This document shows, piece by piece, positions 53,064 through 63,244 of a stretch of 64,000 nt of DNA (its first letter is position 1; the number at the start of each line of letters is the position of its first letter). A program made the translations under genes and the position numbers. Location of the stretch: assembly GCF_003054265.1 (NCBI RefSeq), contig NZ_QBKT01000003.1, positions 310,001 to 374,000 on the forward strand, given 5' to 3'. A model generated the notes under the pieces. It searched no databases. It saw only the letters and a list, made by a program, of their open reading frames with translations, and was not told the origin of the DNA. This stretch comes from Kordia periserrulae. GTDB lineage: Bacteria > Bacteroidota > Bacteroidia > Flavobacteriales > Flavobacteriaceae.

Positions 53064-56012
53064 ATGATTATACAACCACTAAAACGCATCGCAATTTTTT
53101 CCATATTATTAGTATATGGAATCTGCGCAACCGCACAAAACAAAATATCAGGAACAGTAACCGACACAAGCGGCGTACCAATTCCAGGAGTTTCCGTCAT
53201 TATTGAAGGAACAAGTAAGGGTGACAGTACTGATTTTGATGGAAAATATGACATCACTTATAACTTTACTGAAAATACAGTGATAGTGTTTAGCTATGTT
53301 GGACTCAAAACAAAGAAAATCACGTTTAACGGACAAACAGAAATCAATGTTCAACTAGAAGATGACCTCAATGCATTGGATGAAGTTGTGGTTGTTGGAT
53401 ATGGTTCGCAGCTCAAAAAAGACATCACAGGTTCGGTGGCAATTATTGACGGAGAAGCATTTGAATCACGTCCCAATACACAAGTTGGCGCACTAATTCA
53501 AGGACAATCCGCAGGTGTGCAAGTATTGTCAAGTTCAGGAAAACCTTCAGAAGGATTCAGCATCCGAATTCGTGGAACCAATTCCATCAACGCAGGAAGC
53601 GAACCTTTATATGTTGTGGATGGAGTTCCTACAACGGATACACGATCTATCAATCCAAGCGATATCGACACTATTACTGTATTAAAAGATGCGTCGTCTA
53701 CAGCAATCTACGGAGCGCAAGGTGCCAATGGCGTTGTAATTATTACAACGAAACGTGGAACCACGGAAAAGCCAAAAATCAGTTTGGACATGTACACAGG
53801 TTTCTCGCAAGTCTGGAATACTCTGGAAGTTTTGAACGGGGAACAATATCGAGACTTAATGACCGAATTGGGATTAAGTACCGATTGGGACAGTTTTACC
53901 GCACGAACCGATTGGCAAGATGAAATATTTCAAAACGGTTTCTCCCAAAACTATCAAATATCCGTTTCTGGTAAATCCAATAATACCAACTACTTTGTAT
54001 CGGCAGGATATATTTCGCAAGAAGGCGCGGTAAGAAGTGCAGAATTAGACAGAACCAACTTCAAAATAAACTTAGATCAAGACATCAATGATTGGTTGAA
54101 AATCGGTTCAAGAATTGCCTACACACGCTACCGAGACGTGGATGTAAACGATAATAACAATGTAAATCAAGGTGGTGTTTTGCTCGGAGCCTTAACAACA
54201 CCTTCTATCATCGGTGTATTTAATGAAGATGGAATGTTTGCTAGCAATCCTTTCCAAAACTGGGAAAATCCATTGGCAAGTACAGACGGACTCGACCGTG
54301 AGTTTAATAGTCAGCGTTTTTTGGGAAATCTCTATGCAGAAGCAAAATTCTTAAAAAATTTCAAATACAAAATCAATTATGGAATTGACAACAGCAACGG
54401 TATTTTTGACTCGTTTCTAGATGCTTCTCGAACAGGTTTTGGGGTAGCAATTGGCGGACAAGCTATTAACAACACTAACAAAAACTCCTATTTCATTTTA
54501 GAAAATACAATAAGCTATACCAACGTATTCGGAAAGCATTCTTTAGAAGCGTTGGTGGGTTCTGTAAATCAAAAATTTCTCTTTGAAAACAGCTCTATCC
54601 AAACTAGAAACTTTGCAAGCGCTGCGGTGACGACACCAAACGGCGGTTCAGAATTATTCAATGCTACGGCATTCAAATCAGAACGTGCCAATTCTTCTTT
54701 TCTAAGTAGAATCAATTACAATTACGATGATACATATTTGTTAACCGTGAATTTTCGTGCGGACGGTTCCAGTGCTTTTGGACCTAACAAACGTTGGGGA
54801 TATTTTCCATCGTTCTCACTGGGTTGGCGAATCTCCAAAGAAAAATTTATTCCTGAAGAATCTATCATTAGTGACTTAAAACTAAGAGCAGGCTGGGGAA
54901 TTGTAGGGAACGACCAAATAGCAAACTACGCGTATTTAGGGAGAGTAGGAAATGGTGCCAACTATCCATTTGGAGGTGTTGTGCAACCTGGAACCTTTCC
55001 TGCGTCTATCGAAAACTTAGAACTCAAATGGGAAGAATCCGAGCAAATGAACGTCGGAATTGACCTTTCGTTGTTTGATAACAGAATTAGCCTTACTGCG
55101 GACGCATACATCAAAAATACGCGTGATTTGCTACTTAACGCACCGCTACCAACCGCAACAGGTTTTGACAGCGCCATCCAAAACATTGGTGAACTGAGAA
55201 ATAAAGGACTCGAATTTGCGGTGAACAGTATCAATATTCAAAAAGAAAATCTGTCATGGAGAACGAGTTTCAACATCTCTTTCAACGAAAATGAAGTCAT
55301 CGATTTGGTGGGGCAGGAAATTCTGCAAGGTGGTATTGCAGGCGGAAGAGGCGAGGCGAGTATTGTGCGCGAAGGTGAACCCTTAGGTTCGTTGTACGGA
55401 TATATCTTTGGTGGCGTTGATCCAGCAACAGGAAATGCGTTTTACATTGATAGAAACGGAAATTCAACCTTTACGCCAAGTCCAGACGACAGAACCATTA
55501 TTGGTGATGCCAATCCCGATTTTTTCTATGGAATCACAAACACCATCAATTACAAAGGATTTGGATTATTCATCTTTTTGCAAGGTTCGCAAGGAAATGA
55601 TTTACTCAACGCTACACGTATAGAAACCGAAGGTATGATTGATCCTAAAAATCAGTCAACAGCTGTATTAAACCGTTGGCGTCAACCTGGTGATATCACG
55701 AATATTCCACGTGCAAGTTTCGGAAATAGCGACAATTCCAGAGTCTCTACACGATTTATTGAAGATGCGTCATATCTGCGATTCAAGGCAATCACGCTAA
55801 GTTACAACGTGCCTTCTCGATTTTTAGAAAAATTACACATTAGCAGTTTGAAACTCTACGCTACGGGCGAAAATATCTTTACGATTACCGAGTATTCGGG
55901 ATTTGATCCAGAAGTAAACGCTTTCGGCGGAAGCAACACGGTTCGAGGAATTGACTTCGGAACCTACCCACAAACCAGAAACCTAATCTTCGGACTCAAT
56001 GTTCAATTTTAA
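53064..56012 (+). CDS. susC: SusC-type TonB-linked transporter (second locus)
   Basis: The start at the ATG at 53064 (MIIQPLKRIAIFSILLVYGI..., 982 residues) is preferred over an in-frame TTG at 52983 because it opens a normal signal peptide ending ATA. The carboxypeptidase-like domain follows (NKISGTVTDTSGVPIPGVSV), then DEVVVVGYGSQLKKDITGSV, the plug (IRIRGTNSINAGSEPLYVVD) and a barrel ending LIFGLNVQF. It should import oligosaccharides with the SusD encoded 11 bp downstream. Confidence 0.93.
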   Translation: MIIQPLKRIAIFSILLVYGICATAQNKISGTVTDTSGVPIPGVSVIIEGTSKGDSTDFDGKYDITYNFTENTVIVFSYVGLKTKKITFNGQTEINVQLEDDLNALDEVVVVGYGSQLKKDITGSVAIIDGEAFESRPNTQVGALIQGQSAGVQVLSSSGKPSEGFSIRIRGTNSINAGSEPLYVVDGVPTTDTRSINPSDIDTITVLKDASSTAIYGAQGANGVVIITTKRGTTEKPKISLDMYTGFSQVWNTLEVLNGEQYRDLMTELGLSTDWDSFTARTDWQDEIFQNGFSQNYQISVSGKSNNTNYFVSAGYISQEGAVRSAELDRTNFKINLDQDINDWLKIGSRIAYTRYRDVDVNDNNNVNQGGVLLGALTTPSIIGVFNEDGMFASNPFQNWENPLASTDGLDREFNSQRFLGNLYAEAKFLKNFKYKINYGIDNSNGIFDSFLDASRTGFGVAIGGQAINNTNKNSYFILENTISYTNVFGKHSLEALVGSVNQKFLFENSSIQTRNFASAAVTTPNGGSELFNATAFKSERANSSFLSRINYNYDDTYLLTVNFRADGSSAFGPNKRWGYFPSFSLGWRISKEKFIPEESIISDLKLRAGWGIVGNDQIANYAYLGRVGNGANYPFGGVVQPGTFPASIENLELKWEESEQMNVGIDLSLFDNRISLTADAYIKNTRDLLLNAPLPTATGFDSAIQNIGELRNKGLEFAVNSINIQKENLSWRTSFNISFNENEVIDLVGQEILQGGIAGGRGEASIVREGEPLGSLYGYIFGGVDPATGNAFYIDRNGNSTFTPSPDDRTIIGDANPDFFYGITNTINYKGFGLFIFLQGSQGNDLLNATRIETEGMIDPKNQSTAVLNRWRQPGDITNIPRASFGNSDNSRVSTRFIEDASYLRFKAITLSYNVPSRFLEKLHISSLKLYATGENIFTITEYSGFDPEVNAFGGSNTVRGIDFGTYPQTRNLIFGLNVQF

Positions 56013-56023
56013 AAAGCTTTGTT

Positions 56024-57499
56024 ATGAAAATCTATAAAAACATATTCATTCTCTTGATCGGAATCATCACGATTTCCTGTAACGATTTCCTAGAATTAGA
56101 TCCGATATCAGAAGAAACGAGTGGAAATGCCTACGAATCTGCAAGTCAAATAGAAGCAGCCTTAGTAGGTGCGTACGAGTCGTTTCAATCCTCCGAGTAC
56201 TATGTGTGGGACAACATTCTCTTTCAAGATGTACGATCAGACAATGCGTATGCAGGTGGCGACAATCCAGAAATATTTCAAATCGACTTTTTAGACATCG
56301 CGCCAACGCATTCACGCTTATTCACACATTGGTCCAACATTTACAATGCAATCTCAAAAGCCAATTTGGTATTAGAACGTGTAGATGGAATCAACGATCC
56401 ATTACTCACAGAAGAACGCCGAAATCAAATCAAAGGCGAAGCGTACTTTTTACGTTCGTATCACTATTTTACTTTGGTAAAATTGTGGGGCGGCGTTCCA
56501 CTAATTCTAAACACAATCACCTCAACCGATAGTGAAAGTGTCAACATTCCACGTGCAACGGCAACAGAAATTTACACACAAATTACCTCCGATTTAGAAC
56601 TCGCAGCAACATTATTGCCAGATGTGTACGGAAATGATGCCAGCATTAACAAAGCTAGAGCAACTTCGGGAGCAGCACATGCCTTAGCAGCAAAAGCGTA
56701 TGCACAACAACCTATGCCAGATTACAACGCGGTTTTGTCACACATTGAAGCGGTAGAAAATAGTACGGCAAACTATCAACTAATTGCATACCCACAACTT
56801 TTTGATGGCAACAATTACAACAATGCAGAATCAATTCTAGAAGTACAATATTTAGGAGGAAACGAAGGAAACTTTGGTCCGCAACTCTTATTGCCGCCTT
56901 CCATCAGTGGAGATACGTGGCGAAAATTTGTCACGCCTTCGGTAGATTTGGTCAATGCGTTTGATGCAGAAGGTGATGTCATCAGAAAAAACACGGCAAT
57001 TCTCTTCGAATCTGTGCAATGGGTAGATGAATACTGGGGAAATGCGCAAGGAAGTGCGATTCCTTTTAGTTACAAATGGAAAAATGCCAACGGTTTTGCA
57101 AGCGCAGACAATACATACCTTTTACGCTACGGCGACATTGTGTTGTTGAAAGCAGAAGCGTACAATGAATTGAATCAACTTGGAAATGCAGTAACAGAAG
57201 TCAACCGAATTCGCAATCGTGCAGGTTTGCCTGATTTGACGATGGCACAAAGCAATTCGCAACAAGTATTGCGAGAAACGATCTTAAAAGAACGCCGATT
57301 GGAACTCTTTCAAGAAGGACAACGTTGGGACGATTTGGCACGCTACAATCAATTAGTCAGCACCATGAACAATCTCAACGAAATAGATTTACGCAACGGA
57401 AGTCCTGTGAATTACAATATGACAGAAGCAAAAAAACTATTACCAATTCCACAGCAGGAACTCGATAGAAATCCTGCGCTAGTTCAAAATCCACTATAA
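56024..57499 (+). CDS. susD: SusD-type glycan-binding lipoprotein (second locus)
   Basis: This 491-residue lipoprotein (lipobox Cys19 in ITISCNDFLELDPI) has the SusD/RagB layout: SEETSGNAYESASQIEAALV near the N terminus, GEAYFLRSYHYFTLVKLWGG in the helical core and ILKERRLELFQEGQRWDDLA in the C-terminal block, ending ELDRNPALVQNPL. It partners the SusC upstream. Followed after 17 bp by a SusE-like gene. Confidence 0.93.
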   Translation: MKIYKNIFILLIGIITISCNDFLELDPISEETSGNAYESASQIEAALVGAYESFQSSEYYVWDNILFQDVRSDNAYAGGDNPEIFQIDFLDIAPTHSRLFTHWSNIYNAISKANLVLERVDGINDPLLTEERRNQIKGEAYFLRSYHYFTLVKLWGGVPLILNTITSTDSESVNIPRATATEIYTQITSDLELAATLLPDVYGNDASINKARATSGAAHALAAKAYAQQPMPDYNAVLSHIEAVENSTANYQLIAYPQLFDGNNYNNAESILEVQYLGGNEGNFGPQLLLPPSISGDTWRKFVTPSVDLVNAFDAEGDVIRKNTAILFESVQWVDEYWGNAQGSAIPFSYKWKNANGFASADNTYLLRYGDIVLLKAEAYNELNQLGNAVTEVNRIRNRAGLPDLTMAQSNSQQVLRETILKERRLELFQEGQRWDDLARYNQLVSTMNNLNEIDLRNGSPVNYNMTEAKKLLPIPQQELDRNPALVQNPL

Positions 57500-57516
57500 T
57501 CTAAAAAAATGAACAA

Positions 57517-59241
57517 ATGAAAAAGAAGTATGTACAAATCATTACGTTATTTGTAATCGCGCTTGTCGGTTTGATTTCTTGTCAGAAGGAAGAAAATCTG
57601 CAACCAGAAGGTGAGTGGACGTTAAGTGCGCCAGTAATTACCGCGCCAACCGAAACAACTTCCATTATTTTGGATGAAACAACACCAAACGAAACCATCA
57701 CATTTACTTGGGACGCTGCGGAATCATCTGCAGGCTATGCTGTCACCTATGAAGTGATGATTGATACCTTAGGAACCACAGATTTTAGCACGCCAATTTT
57801 AGCAACAGCTTCGTCCAATAACGGAACGGAAACATCAGTTTCGATTACGTATGAAGCGATCAATGAAGCGTTGGCGTATGGAGGATATCCAGCAAACTCA
57901 GAAGCAACTATATCTTTTGCTGTAAAAGCGAACAGTTTAAGCAAAAGTAGCATCGCAACTGGCGATATGAGTGTCACACGGTTTGAAAATGAAATCGTTC
58001 CGACGAAGCTTTACATTTCTGGAACAGCAACCGAAAATAACAACAATCTGGCGGAAGCCATTGTCATGAGACGACTCACCGACACAAACGGATTGAATGC
58101 AAACATTCATGAAGTTTACACAAGTTTAATTGGCGGCGAAACGTATAAATTTTACAGTGAGCGCAGTTTACCAGCATTGGTATACGGTGGAAGTGAAGGA
58201 AACTTAGAACTCTTTGGTGATGGAATCGTAGCAGAAAATGACGGACAATACAGAATCCGAATCAATTTAGATACCAATACGTACGAACTCTTACAAATCA
58301 ACTATTGGGGAATGGTTGGATCGCCTGTACAGGGCGGTTGGGGCGGAGATGAACCGTTGCAATACCAAGGAAACGGAATCTGGCAGGCCTCTATCAATCT
58401 TGAAAATACGGGTGGATTTGTCTTTAGAGCGAATGGTGACTGGGCGTATTTGCTAAAACGTGTCGTAGGAACGCCAAATACATTAGTATTGGAAAACGAT
58501 GCAACCAATCAAGGACTTTCTATTGAAGATATTCCAAACGATCTTACAGGATTGTACATTGTCACCTTAGACCTTTCGGCAGAAAATTATTCTTATTCGT
58601 TTGAAGAAGACAATACAGTCATATATCCGATTGCAACGCCAAGTCAATTATTTCTTTTTGAAAATGGTACAATGATTTATGAATTTTCTAAAGATGGTGA
58701 TGTGTTCAGTTCTAACGAATTCATTCCAATGCAAGCAAGCAATTCATATACGCTTAACAGTGCCATGGACGGTTCTGGAGTTTCATATTCCGTAAATGCA
58801 AATCTTGCAGAAACCGTAAATGCTGACGGCGATCGTGTTTCGGACGACTTGACCTTGTTTGAAAACAGTAATACGTTTACAGTATCAAATGATCGTGCGC
58901 TGCGTTTCAGTATTGACTTTAGTGTGCCACAACTCAATTGGACATTCTATAACTTTAAGCTATTTCATTGGCAAATTTGGGATGATCGCGTAGAAACACA
59001 AATGAACTATTCGCATCCAAACACGTATACCATTACTGTGGATTTAACGGCAGGATACGACAGTAAATTTATAAGTCCGTGGGATTTTGATTTAGGAAGT
59101 GACAATCCAAGCGCACTTTCAGGAAATTTAATAAATGGAGGTGGTTCCAATTTGGTAAATATAACCACTGACGGAACTTATACAGTAACCATCATACTAG
59201 CCAACGATTACCAAACAGGAACCTACGAATTTGCTCCCTAA
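57517..59241 (+). CDS. SusE/SusF-like surface glycan-binding lipoprotein
   Basis: This 574-residue lipoprotein (lipobox Cys22 in GLISCQKEE) begins with a SusE-type fibronectin-like domain (about 30-155, ITFTWDAAESSAGYAVTYEV) and continues with two or three beta-sandwich starch/glucan-binding-like domains (about 160-280, 280-390 and 400-574). Aromatic-rich segments (NYWGMVGSPVQGGWGGDEP and FHWQIWDD) could stack on sugar rings. It is exported to the surface and helps hold the glycan near SusC/D. The next gene starts 12 bp later. Confidence 0.85.
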   Translation: MKKKYVQIITLFVIALVGLISCQKEENLQPEGEWTLSAPVITAPTETTSIILDETTPNETITFTWDAAESSAGYAVTYEVMIDTLGTTDFSTPILATASSNNGTETSVSITYEAINEALAYGGYPANSEATISFAVKANSLSKSSIATGDMSVTRFENEIVPTKLYISGTATENNNNLAEAIVMRRLTDTNGLNANIHEVYTSLIGGETYKFYSERSLPALVYGGSEGNLELFGDGIVAENDGQYRIRINLDTNTYELLQINYWGMVGSPVQGGWGGDEPLQYQGNGIWQASINLENTGGFVFRANGDWAYLLKRVVGTPNTLVLENDATNQGLSIEDIPNDLTGLYIVTLDLSAENYSYSFEEDNTVIYPIATPSQLFLFENGTMIYEFSKDGDVFSSNEFIPMQASNSYTLNSAMDGSGVSYSVNANLAETVNADGDRVSDDLTLFENSNTFTVSNDRALRFSIDFSVPQLNWTFYNFKLFHWQIWDDRVETQMNYSHPNTYTITVDLTAGYDSKFISPWDFDLGSDNPSALSGNLINGGGSNLVNITTDGTYTVTIILANDYQTGTYEFAP

Positions 59242-59253
59242 ACGCTATAAAAT

Positions 59254-60699
59254 TTGAAAATGAACATACAAAACATACAAACCATGAAATTTTTGTTACT
59301 AGCAATGTTATGTTGCTTGAATTCTGCATGCAGCGATGATGAAATGCCTGTATACAATCCGCCTGCACAAGCGGAAGTGAACGTAGATTTCTATCTTACA
59401 ACGCCAGACCAATCTAGCTTAATTACGTTACAGCAAAGCAATGTATTTCCGTTAGTGACCAACAACAATCCAACAATTAGTATAAACGAAAACGAAACTT
59501 TCCAAGAAATGGATGGTTTTGGATTTACGCTCACGGGCGGAAGTGCACAACTCATTAATAACATGTCGTCAGGTGCGAGAAGCAGTTTGTTAAACGAATT
59601 GTTTGGTAATGGAGAAGATGATGTAGCCACTTCGTATTTGCGTATCAGTATTGGCGCTTCTGATTTGGATGCGACGGTTTTTAGTTACAACGACTTATCA
59701 TCAGGTCAAACCGATGTGAATTTGGACAACTTTAGTATCAATCCAGATCAAGCGAATTTAATTCCAGTGTTACAAGAAATTTTAGCCATCAATCCCAACA
59801 TAAAAATTCTCGCTACGCCTTGGTCCGCACCTTCGTGGATGAAAACCAATCAAAGTTCAGTTGGTGGAGAATTACGCACAGAATATTACGGAACCTATGC
59901 AAATTACTTCGTAAAATATATTGAAGCCATGCAAGCAGAAGGAATTACTATTGATGCGATAACGGTACAAAACGAACCCGAAAATCCATTCAACAATCCA
60001 AGCATGGTCATGTCTGCAGCACAACAAATAGATTTTATTGGAAATCATTTAGGTCCAGCGTTTGCTTCGGCAAATATTAGCACAAAAATTATTGCCTTTG
60101 ATCACAATCCAGACAATACCAATTATCCAATTGCTGTTTTGAACAACGCAACTGCAAACAGTTTTATTGACGGTTCTGCTTTTCATTTATACGCGGGACA
60201 AATCAACAATTTGAGTTTGGTGCACAACGCGCATCCTGATAAAAATATCTACTTCACCGAACAATGGATTGAAGCGCCAGGAAATTTTCAAGAAGACATT
60301 CGTTGGCATTTTAGAGAACTCATGATTGGAGCGCCGCGAAATTGGAGTAAAAACGTATTGGAATGGAATTTAGCCGCAAACCCAAACAACGGACCGTTTA
60401 CAGATGGAGGTTGTACAAATTGCTTAGGAGCGATTACGATTGACGGAAATAATATTACTCGAAATTCAGCCTATTACATTGTAGCGCAAGTTGCCAAATT
60501 TGTTCCTGTCGGTTCCGTTCGAATTGGTTCAAATTATTTAACAGATTTGCCAAATGTTGCTTACAAAACCCCGAATGGAAATGTAGTTGTCCTTGTATTA
60601 AACAATACGGACACACAGAAAAATTTCAATATAAACGTACAATCAGAACCTATAACTACCATTCTGCCAGCTGGCTCCGTAGGAACCTATGTTTGGTAA
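59254..60699 (+). CDS. GH30 glycoside hydrolase lipoprotein
   Basis: This 481-residue protein has a lipoprotein signal (lipobox Cys26 in LNSACSDDE); ATG at 59284 is an alternative start with the same lipobox. The GH30 domain covers about 70-480. Acid/base Glu241 is in TVQNEPENP and nucleophile Glu336 in IYFTEQW; EMDGFGFTLTGG and TPWSAPSWMKTN are family motifs. GH30 enzymes cut beta-1,6-glucan or related beta-glucosides. It probably attacks side branches of laminarin-like glucan at the cell surface. Confidence 0.9.
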   Translation: MKMNIQNIQTMKFLLLAMLCCLNSACSDDEMPVYNPPAQAEVNVDFYLTTPDQSSLITLQQSNVFPLVTNNNPTISINENETFQEMDGFGFTLTGGSAQLINNMSSGARSSLLNELFGNGEDDVATSYLRISIGASDLDATVFSYNDLSSGQTDVNLDNFSINPDQANLIPVLQEILAINPNIKILATPWSAPSWMKTNQSSVGGELRTEYYGTYANYFVKYIEAMQAEGITIDAITVQNEPENPFNNPSMVMSAAQQIDFIGNHLGPAFASANISTKIIAFDHNPDNTNYPIAVLNNATANSFIDGSAFHLYAGQINNLSLVHNAHPDKNIYFTEQWIEAPGNFQEDIRWHFRELMIGAPRNWSKNVLEWNLAANPNNGPFTDGGCTNCLGAITIDGNNITRNSAYYIVAQVAKFVPVGSVRIGSNYLTDLPNVAYKTPNGNVVVLVLNNTDTQKNFNINVQSEPITTILPAGSVGTYVW

Positions 60700-60714
60700 T
60701 AAAACACAATAAAC

Positions 60715-62199
60715 ATGAACATAAAATATATCATCCCAGTCGTAGCAGGATTGCTATTGGCCTCATGTACTACTGTCGAAACGAAACCAAAGAAAAATAC
60801 TGATTTGTTAGCAGAAAATGTTGAAAAAGAAGTGTTTAATTTGAAAAAAGCAACTGTATATACAACGGCGGAAAACACAAATCTACGTTTGACCAACGAA
60901 GTTGATAAAACGTTTTCAAAAGCAGCGCAACCGTTGGAAACTGAAGTTGCTGTGTTTGTAAATCCACACAAAAAATTTCAAGAATTTTTAGGAATTGGTG
61001 GCGCTATTACGGATGCTTCCGCAGAAGTGTTCTCTAAACTTTCTGCTGATAAACAAGAGGAATTACTCAACGCATATTATTCTGAAAATGGCATCAATTA
61101 CAACATCATTCGCACAAGTATTCACAGTAGTGATTTTGGTTTGGGAAGCTACACGTATATTGAAGAAGGCGACGAAAAACTAGAAACTTTTTCCATCACA
61201 AAAGACAAAGAAAAACGCATTCCAATGATTAAACGTGCCACAAAAATGATTGCTGATGATTTGGTGTTTTATGCGAGTCCGTGGAGTCCGCCTGCATTTA
61301 TGAAAACCAATAAACACATGTTGCGCGGCGGAAAATTATTACCAGAATATTACCAAACTTGGGCAGATTATTTTGTGAAATTTATCAAAGCATACGAAGC
61401 AGAAGGCATTCCTGTTTGGGGCGTAACCATTCAAAATGAACCGATGGCGACACAACGGTGGGAATCGTGTATTTATTCGGCGGAAGAAGAGCGTGATTTC
61501 TTAAAAAATAATCTTGGTCCAACCTTTGAGAAAAATGGATTGAGCGATAAAAAAATAGTAGTTTGGGATCATAATCGTGACCTAATTTCGCACAGAGCTA
61601 ATACTATTTTTGAAGATGCAGAAGCTGCGAAATACGCTTGGGGAATTGGGTTTCATTGGTACGAAACTTGGACTGGTGGCGATGCCAAATATGAAAACTT
61701 AGGAAACATAAACACGTCCTTTCCAACGAAGAATTTGTTGTTTACCGAAGGTTGTCAGGAAAAATTTGATGAAAAAGCCTACCAACGTTGGTCGAATGCA
61801 GAACGTTACGGAAACTCCATGATCAATGATTTCAATCATGGAACGGTTGGTTGGACAGACTGGAATATTTTGTTGGATCATACTGGTGGACCGAATCATG
61901 TGCAAAATTTCTGCTTTGCGCCGATTCACGCAGATACGAGAACCAACGAGTTAATTTATACACCTTCGTACTATTATATCGGTCACTTTTCAAAATTTAT
62001 CAAGCCGAACGCAAAACGCATTAGTACTACTACGAGCAGAAGCACGTTGGAAAGTACCTCCTTTCAAAACCCAGATGGAAGCATCGTAACTGTTGTGATG
62101 AACTCAACCGATGAAACCATTGGTTACAAACTGTTGGTAGCACATAAAGAAGTACAACTTTCCATCGCGCCACACGCGATTCAATCTATAATTTATTAA
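60715..62199 (+). CDS. GH30 beta-glucosidase-like lipoprotein
   Basis: This 494-residue protein has a lipoprotein signal (MNIKYIIPVVAGLLLASC, lipobox Cys18) and a GH30 domain resembling the glucosylceramidase-type subgroup. Glu242 in VTIQNEPMA is the acid/base and Glu345 in LLFTEGC the nucleophile; FLGIGGAITDASAEVF and YASPWSPPAFMKTN are family motifs. It is different from the neighbouring GH30, so the two probably act on different linkages or ends of one glucan. It starts 15 bp after that gene. Confidence 0.9.
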   Translation: MNIKYIIPVVAGLLLASCTTVETKPKKNTDLLAENVEKEVFNLKKATVYTTAENTNLRLTNEVDKTFSKAAQPLETEVAVFVNPHKKFQEFLGIGGAITDASAEVFSKLSADKQEELLNAYYSENGINYNIIRTSIHSSDFGLGSYTYIEEGDEKLETFSITKDKEKRIPMIKRATKMIADDLVFYASPWSPPAFMKTNKHMLRGGKLLPEYYQTWADYFVKFIKAYEAEGIPVWGVTIQNEPMATQRWESCIYSAEEERDFLKNNLGPTFEKNGLSDKKIVVWDHNRDLISHRANTIFEDAEAAKYAWGIGFHWYETWTGGDAKYENLGNINTSFPTKNLLFTEGCQEKFDEKAYQRWSNAERYGNSMINDFNHGTVGWTDWNILLDHTGGPNHVQNFCFAPIHADTRTNELIYTPSYYYIGHFSKFIKPNAKRISTTTSRSTLESTSFQNPDGSIVTVVMNSTDETIGYKLLVAHKEVQLSIAPHAIQSIIY

Positions 62200-62216
62200 T
62201 CTTAAATTTTTTTGAT

Positions 62217-63050
62217 ATGAAAAAAAACTACATAACTATTTTACTAACGTTGGTCATCATTTTTGCGTGTTGTACGATTGCTTCCGCACAAATTATCGCA
62301 GACGGAACGTATAAGATTTTCAATACCGTAAATACGGAAGTCATGAGTGTAAACACTATTCCGCAAGGCAATCCAGGAAATCCAGACAACTTAATCATAG
62401 GAAGAGCACGCATGGCATCACAAGATGCAAACGACGATTTGCAACTTTGGACATTCACGCATCAAGGAAATGATATTTACACGATTCAGAATGTGGGCGA
62501 TAACACTTACTTAGGTGTTAAAGATGGTTGGTGTGGTGTTTTTGGTGATGTTCAAGTGGGTTTTGCCGATACGAGCGATTGGATATTTTTTAAAGTTTCT
62601 GCCACAGGAATTACAAACAAATATACCTTAGAAATTGCCTTTGACGCTGCTTGTAATTTTGGTTCGACTAATGTTCCTGTAAAAGCATTTGATATTGACG
62701 GCGGAAATTCAGAAGCGAAAATTCAAACATTTGATGTTGATGGAATGAATCAGAATCAGCAGTTTGAAATTGTGACTCCCGCAAGTTTGAGTATTGATGA
62801 AGTTGCCAAAAATGATGTTAAAGTTATTTATAATCCACAAGAACGCAGTGCAGTATTGACACAGGCAAACGCTGTTAATGCAGCGACTACGGTTACAATT
62901 ATTGATGTGAGTGGAAGACAAGTTCGTTCCCCAAAAAAAGTGCATTCCCAAGAACTACAGATAGATTTCAACGGATTAACCAACGGATTGTATTTCATTC
63001 AAATAGAAAATCAAAACAAACGACAGATTCAAAAAGTACTTGTTTTTTAG
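62217..63050 (+). CDS. Beta-trefoil carbohydrate-binding protein with T9SS sorting domain
   Basis: This 277-residue protein has a signal peptide (about 1-24, ending ASA), a ricin-type/fascin-like beta-trefoil domain (about 28-190, DGTYKIFNTVNTEVMSVNT ... DIYTIQNVGDNTYLGV) and a C-terminal T9SS domain (about 205-277, TVTIIDVSGRQV ... NGLYFIQIEN). It should be placed on the cell surface or released and bind glucan. No catalytic residues are seen. It starts 17 bp after the second GH30 gene. Confidence 0.85.
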   Translation: MKKNYITILLTLVIIFACCTIASAQIIADGTYKIFNTVNTEVMSVNTIPQGNPGNPDNLIIGRARMASQDANDDLQLWTFTHQGNDIYTIQNVGDNTYLGVKDGWCGVFGDVQVGFADTSDWIFFKVSATGITNKYTLEIAFDAACNFGSTNVPVKAFDIDGGNSEAKIQTFDVDGMNQNQQFEIVTPASLSIDEVAKNDVKVIYNPQERSAVLTQANAVNAATTVTIIDVSGRQVRSPKKVHSQELQIDFNGLTNGLYFIQIENQNKRQIQKVLVF

Positions 63051-63244
63051 AGTTGCTTCTATAATTAGGGATTAGGCATTTGGTACTTGGCATTAGGAGT
63101 CAAGAATCAAGAATTAAACATTAAAATTCAACCATCAATAACCATTAGCCAAAAGCTAAAGGCTAGGAGCAAACACCCAAAACCAAACACCTAAAACCTA
63201 AAACCTAAAACCCAATCAAATAAACCACCAAAAACCAAAAAATT
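63051..63244. repeat. Low-complexity intergenic repeats
   Basis: This gap contains short tandem-like units (GGCATTTGGTACTTGGCATTAG, AGTCAAGAATCAAGAATT, CCTAAAACCTAAAACC) similar in style to those at 15659 and 17990. No hairpin terminator is evident, so the GH5 gene may be transcribed with the genes before it. Confidence 0.7.
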